Shown here: piece after piece, positions 1 through 7,117 of the stretch
Layout: each line of letters starts with the position of its first letter
Numbering within the stretch: the first letter of the stretch is position 1
Origin: Candidatus Lambdaproteobacteria bacterium RIFOXYD2_FULL_50_16
GTDB taxonomy: Bacteria > SAR324 > XYD2-FULL-50-16
Assembly: GCA_001783695.1 (NCBI GenBank)
Contig: MFNE01000010.1
Span: 126,223 to 164,576 of the forward strand
Direction: 5' to 3'
Length of the DNA stretch: 38,354 bases
Position numbers and translations under genes: made by a program
Notes under the pieces: generated by a model
Told to the model about the DNA's origin: nothing
The model's input: only the letters and a program-made list of their open reading frames with translations
Databases searched by the model: none

Positions 1-585
1 TTTGATTTTGAAATTACGCTTTTAACGGTGCGCCACAAAGGAGGGGTCAGTTTTTGCGAACCCATCGGGCACCGGCAAGAGCGCGGCGACTACCGAGAAT
101 CATGGCAACCTCAACCGATGAATCATTTGGCTCTAGTCGAGGCCCACCGGGTAGCCAATCTAGTCACCCAAGAATTAGGCGGTTGGGGCCTATTTGGGGT
201 GGAGTTGTTTATCAAAGGCGAGGAGGTTTACTTTTCTGAAGTATCCCCAAGGCCCCATGACACGGGCATGGTCACCTTAATCAGCCAAGACCTTTCTGAA
301 TTTGCCCTACACGCTAGAGCGATATTGGGTCTGCCCATCCCTTCTATCCGACAATTCGGCCCCAGCGCGTCAGCCGCAATCTTGGTCGAAGGGCATTCGA
401 ATAAGGTTAGTTTTAGCGGACTAGAGGAAGCCCTTTCAGAACCAGACACCCAGCTTAGACTTTTTGGCAAACCTGAGGTTATGGGCGAGCGACGTATGGG
501 GGTTACCCTTGCTCGCGCGAATAGCATTGTTGAGGCTCGCGCCAAGGCAGAGCGAGCCGCCGGAGCGATTAAAGCGCAACTATAA
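1..585 (+). CDS. purT: Formate-dependent phosphoribosylglycinamide formyltransferase (GART 2), C-terminal half
   Basis: PurT uses formate and ATP to formylate GAR in purine synthesis, in the cytoplasm. The frame is open from base 1, so the gene starts upstream and only about 194 C-terminal residues of a protein usually near 390 residues are present. The sequence matches the E. coli protein as I remember it: [34 protein letters not shown], then [20 protein letters not shown], which is the metal/ATP-binding end of the ATP-grasp domain, and RLFGKPE in the final domain. The stop (583-585) lies one base from the stop of the converging minus-strand TPR gene. The gene is not part of the minus-strand cassette. 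A Val codon at 28 could be misread as a start, but the conserved residues before it rule that out. Confidence 0.95.
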   Translation, partial: FDFEITLLTVRHKGGVSFCEPIGHRQERGDYRESWQPQPMNHLALVEAHRVANLVTQELGGWGLFGVELFIKGEEVYFSEVSPRPHDTGMVTLISQDLSEFALHARAILGLPIPSIRQFGPSASAAILVEGHSNKVSFSGLEEALSEPDTQLRLFGKPEVMGERRMGVTLARANSIVEARAKAERAAGAIKAQL

Positions 586-586
586 T

Positions 587-1213
587 TTAGTGCAATTGGG
601 CAGAGGGGGCCAAGGCCTTGATCGCTGACTGTGCCTCTAAGTTATCCGGTTGCAACACCAACAAATCCGTAAAGACTCGCAGCGCTGCATCAGCCTCACC
701 TAACGAATTTTGAGCCTCTCCCAATTCTTGCAGAAATTGGGTATTTGTCGGATAAAGGGCCAGCATCTTTAAAGATACTTTTTTGGCCAACTCAAACTTT
801 CCTTGCACCTGCAAACTGGTCACCAGATACAGATTTGCCCCATATTGATAATAATCGGTTTTGACCATTTCCAAGGCCAATTGTTCTAATTCAGCCCAGC
901 GTTTTTGGGTGTTTAACATACTCGCGTACAAAAGCCTATTTTCTATGGCCGTTGGACTGATTACCAAAGTCTTTTTAAAATGAAAATCTGCGTTGGCCAA
1001 GGCTCCTTGATTGTAAAAGAGCCAAGCCAAGCGGTAATTGAGGGTGTAGCCGTTTGGGTATTTCTGATAAAGCGGCATCACCGCCTTGATCGCCGACTCC
1101 AAGTTACCTAAGGCTTCGGCCTGATAAGAGGCTTTATAAGCCTCTTCGATAGGCCCCGCCAGCAGAAGGGAGGGGCAACTCAAAAAAAACAGCAATACCC
1201 AACGGCCTTTCAT
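587..1213 (-). CDS. Exported TPR-repeat protein
   Basis: A 208-residue protein of unknown specific function. Residues 1-19 form a signal peptide (MKGR, then a hydrophobic LLFFLSCPSLLLA run, AG cleavage). The rest is helical and reads as about four to five tetratricopeptide-like units, for example YTLNYRLAWLFYNQGALANA and the last unit LGEADAALRVFTDLLVLQPD. TPR proteins of this size act as periplasmic scaffolds. It starts 5 bases after the stop of the outer-membrane protein gene, so the two are very likely co-expressed and may act together at the envelope. It is the last gene of the minus-strand cassette that begins at 6905. The fold is clear; the role is not. Confidence 0.8.
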   Translation of the reverse strand: MKGRWVLLFFLSCPSLLLAGPIEEAYKASYQAEALGNLESAIKAVMPLYQKYPNGYTLNYRLAWLFYNQGALANADFHFKKTLVISPTAIENRLLYASMLNTQKRWAELEQLALEMVKTDYYQYGANLYLVTSLQVQGKFELAKKVSLKMLALYPTNTQFLQELGEAQNSLGEADAALRVFTDLLVLQPDNLEAQSAIKALAPSAQLH

Positions 1214-1218
1214 GTGCT

Positions 1219-2085
1219 TTAGAAGGCGTATTTAAACTTAAAGGTCGTAGCACTAGCCACCGCATCTGCCGCCGTTTCTTCGTAGGTCCGACTGGCTACG
1301 CTTAAGAAGAAGTGGGCTTGATAGCTATAATAAAAGGTTCCCTCTACTTTATATCCGCTTTTGTACACCGTAGGACTATTATAAAGCGTAAAGCCACTGT
1401 CGCGCACAGCGAAGGCTTCTTTGCCAGAATAGAGGTCTAAGGTTGTGGCCCAACGCATTCGATAGATTCCCGCATTTAACGTGGTCGAAGTGAAAGAGGT
1501 GTCACCTTTGTATGCCGGGGCGCTAAGGTTGATGAGGTTCATACTGGCACCTGCCGAGTATTTCCCATAGTCAAAGGGAAAAGAAATCTGCGGGGTCCAC
1601 TGGTTAACCACGAGGCCGCTACCCAAGGAAGACCAGGTGGAGGAGTATAAAGGGTAGTTACCATAAGAGGATCGATACCAGTCAATATCAGCCGAAAAAA
1701 CCCCATATTTACTGAAAGTGGTTCCTAGGCCAATCATTCGGCCCCCGTCAGAGTCGGAATCATCACCAGATACCCCATGGGTACCAATCCGATATTTATT
1801 GGAGTAACTTTTGTAATAGGTGTAATAAACGGCGGTGTTTTGCTGCCCTGTTTGAGTACCGGTCAGGCTGGTGAAGGAGGCTTTTTCAGCGCCGATCTCA
1901 AGTGAGTTAGAAAGTCCCATCCCCCAAAACAAATAAGCTCCAGTGATGCTACCTTTGTCTTTAGTAGCTGAATCCTTATATGCCAACGACGAAACATAAG
2001 GCATCAGAGTAAAAGCTTGGTCCGCTTTAACCATTGGAGCAAATAAACAGAGGGACAAGCTCAAAAAAGACAGGATTTTTTTCAT
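1219..2085 (-). CDS. Outer-membrane beta-barrel protein, unknown function
   Basis: A 288-residue protein with a signal peptide (residues 1-21, MKKILSFLSLSLCLFAPMVKA, probably cleaved before DQ). The mature part is rich in alternating polar/hydrophobic strands with many Tyr, Ser and Gly residues and no cysteine. It ends in FKFKYAF, where the terminal Phe is the usual recognition signal for outer-membrane barrel assembly. About 12 amphipathic strands seem possible by eye. It lies 98 bases after the urea-transporter/M23 fusion gene and 5 bases before the exported TPR gene. I cannot assign a family; a small porin or a barrel of the MetA-pathway/transporter type are options. No Shine-Dalgarno site precedes the ATG; the leader instead carries a CCTCCTT stretch. 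Confidence 0.75.
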   Translation of the reverse strand: MKKILSFLSLSLCLFAPMVKADQAFTLMPYVSSLAYKDSATKDKGSITGAYLFWGMGLSNSLEIGAEKASFTSLTGTQTGQQNTAVYYTYYKSYSNKYRIGTHGVSGDDSDSDGGRMIGLGTTFSKYGVFSADIDWYRSSYGNYPLYSSTWSSLGSGLVVNQWTPQISFPFDYGKYSAGASMNLINLSAPAYKGDTSFTSTTLNAGIYRMRWATTLDLYSGKEAFAVRDSGFTLYNSPTVYKSGYKVEGTFYYSYQAHFFLSVASRTYEETAADAVASATTFKFKYAF

Positions 2086-2183
2086 AGCAACCGAAGGAGG
2101 GAGTTAAAACGATTTTTTCATTAATAACCAATAACTCACGATTTTGGCAATGGTGAAATAAATATGGTTTTTAGGGGACTCAA

Positions 2184-4277
2184 TCAGGAGCCTTTTGTTT
2201 GAAACTTTTGACTAATTAACTTGCTTTCGATCAATTCTAAGCGAATGGCCCCAGCCTCAATAACTAAAAACCCCAGTTGCTGATCCAATTTAACGTAAGT
2301 GTCCATAGCCCATCCTCCCCACCCTGACTTCACTTGGCCCTTGACCAAACCGGGCCCATCAAACCGGTACCGCCCCTTGACCTCAGCGAGGGGGCCAAAA
2401 AAAGAACTGGCAAGGAGCAAAAGCCCCTTCGCCAGGGGGGCGAAAAAAGCCTCTAGGTCCAAGTGATCCTCAAACACAAGTTGATCCCCTTCTACGAGTG
2501 GCAATCGTGGCAGAGCTTGGTATAGGGCTTTCAAATAAGGATCTGTTCCCTCGACTGAATACACAAAAAAAACGTTTTGTTGCTTGCCAAAATACAACTT
2601 ACCCCGCTTGGAAACCAAGGCAGAACTCCCATCTTCGTTCATCTCCACCACCCAGGTGACCTCCTCGGATTTCCCACGACTTTTTGCTAAATAGGTAAAA
2701 CTCCGGTCTAATGAAAATGCGGTTTTCCTGGTTAAGGTGCGGCTTTTAATCAGGGATTCGAGTTGGTCTCCTGTAGCCGGGCGGCCTTGGTGAAAGTAGG
2801 TTCCTTGGGTGCGGTAATTACCTAAACAAAAGGGTCTTGTGGGCGAACCAATATTTGCATCAATTTGCACCTGTAAATGGATATGAGGTTCGGGCGAATA
2901 TCCCGAATTGCCACATTGAGCAATCAGGTAGCCCGCCATAACCCAATCCCCCGCTTTTACTTTAATTGAATTCTGCGCTAAGTGACTAAGTTCAACAAAA
3001 AACCCTTCCTCCGTTTTAATCACAAGGTAATTCCCCCAACTCCCTGGAGGCTCTGGCGAACCAATGGGAGTGTCTGGGCGGCTCTGGTCTAAGGCAACCA
3101 CTCGCCCGGTAACCGGGGCTAAAACCGGCTTTTTATAGGCATAATAATCAGTTAATCGGTCGCCAGCTCCTTGGAAGGTTTCACCTCTGCTATCGGTAAC
3201 CACAAAATCGTAGGCTTGCGCCCAGATTCCCTGGTGAGTCCAGGGGCCATCAAATCCCTGCCACACCTTCCACTGCCCCGAAAAAGGAAGTTCTACCATA
3301 GGTCCTAGGTTAGGAAAACGGCGCCTTTGGGTGAGGTGGAGGTCAAGGGTGCGTTCGGGGGACTCCTTGATTACACTAGGGATCAAGGGGAATTCAAGCA
3401 GGGTTAAAATATATAAAAACAGTAGCGTGACCAGCACAAAAGGCAAGGGAAAGGCGGGGATGCCAAAACTCGCCCAAATCAACTCCACCGCGTCCACAAA
3501 CAAGGTCGATACCGCCACCGCTACCAAGGCTAACAGATAACTCTTTGGCGAAGGGATCAAAAACACCCCTCCTAATGACATGGCAATTAAAATAAAATTA
3601 AAATGGTTGTAGTCAGCAAAAGAGAGCTGCATCGAGCCCGTCATCAGGCCGGTCACCAAACTACCGGAAAAATACCCGGCTAAACTAAGTAAAAACCAAA
3701 TTCTCGATACTAAAAAAATAGTCAGCGCCAAAATCATCCCCACCATCACTTGGGGCATAAAAAAAATGGCCCCAAGGCTTTTAAAATAACCTTCTAACCA
3801 AAAGGGCAGACCTAATTCCCAGACTGGTGTGCGGGTTGGGTATAGATATCCAACAAACAACCCCGAATATTTACGCGCCGCCAAAAACACCAAGGACCCT
3901 GAAATAACGAAGGGAAGGCTTAATATGGGCAGTTTAAACAAATGAGTAAAAAAGTGGTTTAAAGCGATGGTCAAGGCGAAGGTGACTACTGAGGCAATCA
4001 ACGTAAAAAAGAGACTAAGTAAACCAAGCTCAAACACCCGCCCGATGGCGAAACCCACTAGTAAAGGGTTGTACGTATAAAACCCAGAGTCTAAAAATCC
4101 TTTTTTAAGGCCAATTGCCCGGGCGAAGAGGTAACTGGCCAAGACCGCCACCAACCCCATCAAGGCCATGTTTGGATAAAGAAAACTAAGCCCCAGAAAC
4201 ACCACTCCCACCCAAGGGCGAGATATAAAAAGCACCTCGCCATAGCTATTGGCTATGGCGTTTAGGTACGCTTTCAT
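2184..4277 (-). CDS. Urea-transporter family membrane protein fused to an M23 metallopeptidase
   Basis: A 697-residue, two-part protein. Residues 1 to about 300 form roughly ten membrane segments with urea-transporter (UT) family marks: TYNPLLVG (68-75) and FNFILIAMSLGGVFLIPS (226-243), the pseudo-repeat motif lining the UT pore. Residues about 330-500 are an M23 (LytM/lysostaphin-like) zinc peptidase domain: H348 and D357, GNYLVI, SHL with H432, GNSG (456-459), and the HxH pair H465/H467, so the zinc and catalytic residues appear intact. Residues 500-697 are an extra beta-rich region I do not recognise. The start overlaps the stop of the decarboxylase gene by 4 bases (ATGA), so translation is coupled. 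Classical UTs pass urea; here the substrate may be another small amide or amine. The peptidase would be expected to face the periplasm and cut peptidoglycan or a peptide, which is inference. Confidence 0.88.
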   Translation of the reverse strand: MKAYLNAIANSYGEVLFISRPWVGVVFLGLSFLYPNMALMGLVAVLASYLFARAIGLKKGFLDSGFYTYNPLLVGFAIGRVFELGLLSLFFTLIASVVTFALTIALNHFFTHLFKLPILSLPFVISGSLVFLAARKYSGLFVGYLYPTRTPVWELGLPFWLEGYFKSLGAIFFMPQVMVGMILALTIFLVSRIWFLLSLAGYFSGSLVTGLMTGSMQLSFADYNHFNFILIAMSLGGVFLIPSPKSYLLALVAVAVSTLFVDAVELIWASFGIPAFPLPFVLVTLLFLYILTLLEFPLIPSVIKESPERTLDLHLTQRRRFPNLGPMVELPFSGQWKVWQGFDGPWTHQGIWAQAYDFVVTDSRGETFQGAGDRLTDYYAYKKPVLAPVTGRVVALDQSRPDTPIGSPEPPGSWGNYLVIKTEEGFFVELSHLAQNSIKVKAGDWVMAGYLIAQCGNSGYSPEPHIHLQVQIDANIGSPTRPFCLGNYRTQGTYFHQGRPATGDQLESLIKSRTLTRKTAFSLDRSFTYLAKSRGKSEEVTWVVEMNEDGSSALVSKRGKLYFGKQQNVFFVYSVEGTDPYLKALYQALPRLPLVEGDQLVFEDHLDLEAFFAPLAKGLLLLASSFFGPLAEVKGRYRFDGPGLVKGQVKSGWGGWAMDTYVKLDQQLGFLVIEAGAIRLELIESKLISQKFQTKGS

Positions 4278-5626
4278 CGGAGTTTTAATCGGTCAGGTAA
4301 GACCTCCCGCCGCTGGATATCGCTTAGGTCTTCTCGTTCCCTGATCAACTCACCTTGCCCTTGAGGTGTTACCAATACCGAGGCGGGGCGATATTCGATA
4401 AACTGCATAGATTGAGTGTGATTGTAAGCCCCAACCGGCGAAAGCACTAGTTTGGCCCCCCGCTCCAAACGGGGCAACAGACAAGCCTCATCCAGCACAT
4501 CTAGGTTCATACAAAGAGGTCCATAAACCACACTAGGCTCGTTGAGCCCTTCGGTTTCTTGCGCTAATTCTAAATTGTGGCGAAACCAATAAGTGGTGTA
4601 TAAAATATTGACCCCGGCGTCCACAATATAGGCGCGACGCCCATCGGGAAGACGTTTGGAAGAGGTGACACTGGTGATCAAATAACCGGCATCGTCAATC
4701 ATAGCCCGCCCGGTTTCTAGGATCAACTTGGGGAAATGACCGGGCTGTAGGGCCCCCAACAGGGCCTCGCAGATTGCTTCAGCGTAGCTGTCCAAGGTTG
4801 GCACCCCCACTTCAGGGGGCAAATAGACCCCTTTTAATCGCCCAGAGGAGGGAAAACCGCCGCCAATGTCATAATATTCAATTTCAAAACCCCATTCCTG
4901 CTCCAGGCGATATCCGAAGGCCACCATCTTGGTGATTTGGGTAGCATAGGCTTGGGGCTCCATGACGTAAGTACCAATATGGGCGTGAAGCCCCCTAATG
5001 GTTAACTTGCCCCCAGCTTGTATTCGTTTCACCGCCTCTTCGGCCATGCCCTTTTCCAGATCAAAACCAAACTTGGACCATTGGGGATAAATTCCACAGT
5101 CCATACTGATCCTTATGGCGACCGAGATTTGCTGGCCTCGTTCCTCGGCCAGGGCTTCTAGGTCGTAAACCTCATCTAGGTGATCTATTTGGATCATGGC
5201 CCCTTCATTAACCGCCAAACGAAGGTCTTCGATCCTTTTAAAAGGCCCATTAAAAATAATTTTATGTGCCGGTACACCCAAAGCTCGGGCTTTTTGGTAT
5301 TCAAAACCTGAAACCACTTCGGCTAGGGCCCCTTGAGCATGCATCACCGCGCAAATGGCGGATAAATAGTTAGTTTTATAAGACCAACCAAACTGCACGT
5401 TTGGATAACGGGTGGAAAAACTAGACTTTAATTTGTTGGCGCGCTCAATGATTTCAGCTTCAGAATACACAAATAGAGGCGAACCAAATTGCTCAATCAA
5501 ATCATCTATTTTTGCTCCCCCAATCTCTTTTCTGACCCGCTTTAAATAAAAAGGTTTCCCACCAAACTTATTCATTCCGCCCGTTTTTAAGCGGACTAAA
5601 TTGGGAGCTTCATAAGGTTTTTTCAT
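4274..5626 (-). CDS. PLP-dependent decarboxylase, DapDC/ornithine-lysine fold-III type
   Basis: A 450-residue fold-type III PLP enzyme, related to diaminopimelate decarboxylase (LysA) and its secondary-metabolism relatives. The Schiff-base lysine is K84 in WSYKTNY. HAHIGTY (214-220) and DIGGGFP (253-259) form the barrel's PLP phosphate-binding elements. LETGR (303-307) replaces the usual EPGR, and GPLCMNLDVL (about 369-378) matches the GPxCxSxD cysteine motif with Asn instead of Ser. These changes suggest a substrate other than free meso-DAP. The first 40 residues extend beyond the usual start. It overlaps both neighbours by 4 bases, the ATP-grasp gene upstream and the transporter/peptidase downstream, which argues for one pathway. 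A lysA housekeeping role is possible but the context disfavours it. Confidence 0.88.
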   Translation of the reverse strand: MKKPYEAPNLVRLKTGGMNKFGGKPFYLKRVRKEIGGAKIDDLIEQFGSPLFVYSEAEIIERANKLKSSFSTRYPNVQFGWSYKTNYLSAICAVMHAQGALAEVVSGFEYQKARALGVPAHKIIFNGPFKRIEDLRLAVNEGAMIQIDHLDEVYDLEALAEERGQQISVAIRISMDCGIYPQWSKFGFDLEKGMAEEAVKRIQAGGKLTIRGLHAHIGTYVMEPQAYATQITKMVAFGYRLEQEWGFEIEYYDIGGGFPSSGRLKGVYLPPEVGVPTLDSYAEAICEALLGALQPGHFPKLILETGRAMIDDAGYLITSVTSSKRLPDGRRAYIVDAGVNILYTTYWFRHNLELAQETEGLNEPSVVYGPLCMNLDVLDEACLLPRLERGAKLVLSPVGAYNHTQSMQFIEYRPASVLVTPQGQGELIREREDLSDIQRREVLPDRLKLR

Positions 5627-6660
5627 CGTTCCCCTTTTGTGGAAATGGCAGAGAGGGTTTCCATACCCATAATACGCTCCTCAACGTAGCGGATGTACAA
5701 CTGGCCGGCCTCAAATTGGCGCTGTTCTAAAAGGGGCAAACCCATTTGAGCGCGAATTAGATTCGCTGCCAAATTAACCCCTAACGCAGCCCCAAAATAG
5801 GACCAAGCAGGAAAACGGGGATTGATTTCAATTAGGTATAACTTATCACCGTCCACTAAACATTCTAACTCATAGGGCCCCAGCCACTTAGTGTAGTTAA
5901 CAAATTTTTCCCCCGCCTCCAGCAGTTGGGGATGCCGAATGCTAACTCCCGTCCAGATTTTTCCTTGGGTGGTGGTGCCCATTTTTTTAATAGCCACCAT
6001 CCCCAGCGAGTTCCCCTTGCCGTCGCCCACCCCGACCAGGTTAATCTCTTGGCCCGTTTTGTATTCTTGCACCAAAACCGGATAGCCCCACTCGGCCACC
6101 AAGACGTAGTACGCGCTCAAGGCTTCAGCCATATTGCTGGCGTAGATCGCCCGGTAATAAACCCCTTTAATCATCAATGGGAACTTGAGTTCTTTGGCTG
6201 CTTCAGCCAATTCTTCTTCGCTTGTGACTTTTTTGGTTTTGGGGAGCTTTAGGCCTAAGGACTCGGCCAAGGGTGCCAAATGTTCCTTGCCCCTTTGTTC
6301 AAACTGTTTTTTAGAAGGCAACAGCACCCCAACCCCGCCTTTGGCCAGTTCGTCGGCACAGGCGATATAAAGAGGTAATTCAACGTCTAAAGTAGGTAGC
6401 AAATAATCTAACCCACAGGTCTCTTTAATGTAAAAAATCCGTTCTAAAAAGGCTTGCTTCCCGGCGGAGGGGTAGGGCATTAAAAAGGCATGGTCAAACC
6501 ACTGGTCAAGGTAAACCCCTGATTCCATAGCATCATAAGCCAGACCCACAATACTTAAATCAAGCCCGTGATCCTCTTTTAACGCCTTCGCTACCCCTAT
6601 TCCAGGAGCAGGATTATCAATCGAATTTAGCCCTGATAGGCCAATGTAGGTCTTGGCCAT
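5623..6660 (-). CDS. ATP-grasp ligase, carbamoyl-phosphate-synthetase-like
   Basis: A 345-residue cytoplasmic ATP-grasp enzyme. The N-terminal pre-ATP-grasp region includes ISIDNPAPG-like LNSIDNPAPGIGVAKALKE. The ATP-binding core shows PLMIKG (K165), VQEY (E199) and ELECLVDGDKLYLIEINPRFP, where E266, E278 and N280 are the expected magnesium ligands. Such enzymes activate a carboxylate as an acyl phosphate and join it to an amine or thiol. The gene begins 5 bases after the pqqD-like gene and its stop overlaps the start of the PLP decarboxylase by 4 bases. The pairing of an ATP-grasp ligase with a LysA-like decarboxylase recalls BtrJ/BtrK of butirosin synthesis, where an amino acid is loaded on a carrier and then decarboxylated. 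The exact substrate cannot be read from the sequence. Confidence 0.88.
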   Translation of the reverse strand: MAKTYIGLSGLNSIDNPAPGIGVAKALKEDHGLDLSIVGLAYDAMESGVYLDQWFDHAFLMPYPSAGKQAFLERIFYIKETCGLDYLLPTLDVELPLYIACADELAKGGVGVLLPSKKQFEQRGKEHLAPLAESLGLKLPKTKKVTSEEELAEAAKELKFPLMIKGVYYRAIYASNMAEALSAYYVLVAEWGYPVLVQEYKTGQEINLVGVGDGKGNSLGMVAIKKMGTTTQGKIWTGVSIRHPQLLEAGEKFVNYTKWLGPYELECLVDGDKLYLIEINPRFPAWSYFGAALGVNLAANLIRAQMGLPLLEQRQFEAGQLYIRYVEERIMGMETLSAISTKGER

Positions 6661-6665
6661 TATAG

Positions 6666-6905
6666 CTACAAGAGTTGGTTTAATCGAAGTTGGGCCAAAA
6701 AGTCAGCCAGATCGCGCTCAATACGGGAGGTTGAGACCTCATAATTTTCGGCCAAATCCGCCTTGATCGCTTCGATACTTTTCCCCCCTTGCAACCCCCT
6801 GATCACCATCGCCGCAGAGCCATTGGCGGTATAGCTTTCTCCGCTGGTCGGGTCAAATAAAAACCCTTCACCGTTGATAGCCAGTTGTTTGATTCTATGA
6901 CTCAT
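6666..6905 (-). CDS. PqqD-family small protein (possible RiPP recognition element-like chaperone)
   Basis: A 79-residue protein with the PqqD pattern: FDPTSGESYTANGSAA (17-32), then a winged-helix half with GGKSIEAIKADLAENYEVS and RDLADFLAQL. PqqD domains bind leader peptides or partner proteins in PQQ and other RiPP pathways (RiPP recognition elements); stand-alone PqqD-like proteins also occur next to kinases and ATP-grasp enzymes. No pqqA, pqqC or radical-SAM pqqE gene is nearby, so this is not PQQ synthesis. It is the first gene of the minus-strand cassette. The ATG at 6905 has no Shine-Dalgarno site, and a good promoter ends about 10 bases before it, so the message may be nearly leaderless. 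Confidence 0.82.
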   Translation of the reverse strand: MSHRIKQLAINGEGFLFDPTSGESYTANGSAAMVIRGLQGGKSIEAIKADLAENYEVSTSRIERDLADFLAQLRLNQLL

Positions 6906-6915
6906 TGCATCTGAA

Positions 6916-6945
6916 ATTAAAAGGTGAGGGTAATGATTTGGTCAA
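6916..6945 (-). promoter_or_regulatory. Predicted sigma70 promoter of the pqqD-like cassette
   Basis: On the minus strand, TTGACC (6945-6940, 5 of 6 to the -35 consensus) is followed after 18 bases by TTTAAT (6921-6916, 5 of 6 to the -10 consensus). Transcription would start near 6910-6908, only about 3-5 bases before the pqqD-like ATG (6905-6903). The spacing and the missing ribosome site together suggest a leaderless or near-leaderless transcript. Confidence 0.45.
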
Positions 6946-6972
6946 AAGGGAAGAGCCAGAATTAGCGCAGCC

Positions 6973-6996
6973 CTATTGGCTTTGTCCAGCCAATAG
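6973..6996. promoter_or_regulatory. Perfect 9-base inverted repeat upstream of the pqqD-like gene
   Basis: CTATTGGCT (6973-6981) and AGCCAATAG (6988-6996) are exact reverse complements separated by 6 bases. The dyad lies about 28 bases upstream of the predicted -35 of the cassette promoter, a position typical for an activator or for an operator. It could also fold as an RNA hairpin if read through from valS. On the minus strand it includes a GG-N9-GC spacing as in sigma54 promoters, but the remaining consensus bases are weak. Confidence 0.5.
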
Positions 6997-7045
6997 TAAT
7001 TATGCCCCTTTCCCCAAGTAGAGGGGTTTAACCTTGGAATTTAGG

Positions 7046-7095
7046 AATGCAGGCAAATCATAGGGCCCGTCCCAGTCCGTTGATTTGCCTGTATT
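7046..7095 (-). terminator. 15-base imperfect inverted repeat after valS
   Basis: AATGCAGGCAAATCA (7046-7060) pairs with TGATTTGCCTGTATT (7081-7095); 14 Watson-Crick pairs and one G-T, with a 20-base loop. It begins 23 bases after the valS stop on the minus strand, so it fits a transcription barrier or a 3'-end stabilising hairpin for valS. There is no U tract on the minus strand, so intrinsic termination is uncertain. Confidence 0.45.
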
Positions 7096-7117
7096 ATAAA
7101 AGACTTGTAAAAAAGAT

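Noticed and set aside
6666-6905. PQQ biosynthesis operon
   Set aside because: Only a PqqD-like gene is present; there is no PqqA peptide, PqqB, PqqC or radical-SAM PqqE.
6974-6996. sigma54 site within the dyad (GG-N9-GC)
   Set aside because: The spacing fits by chance inside the palindrome, but the TTGCA-type bases do not match and a better sigma70 pair lies downstream.
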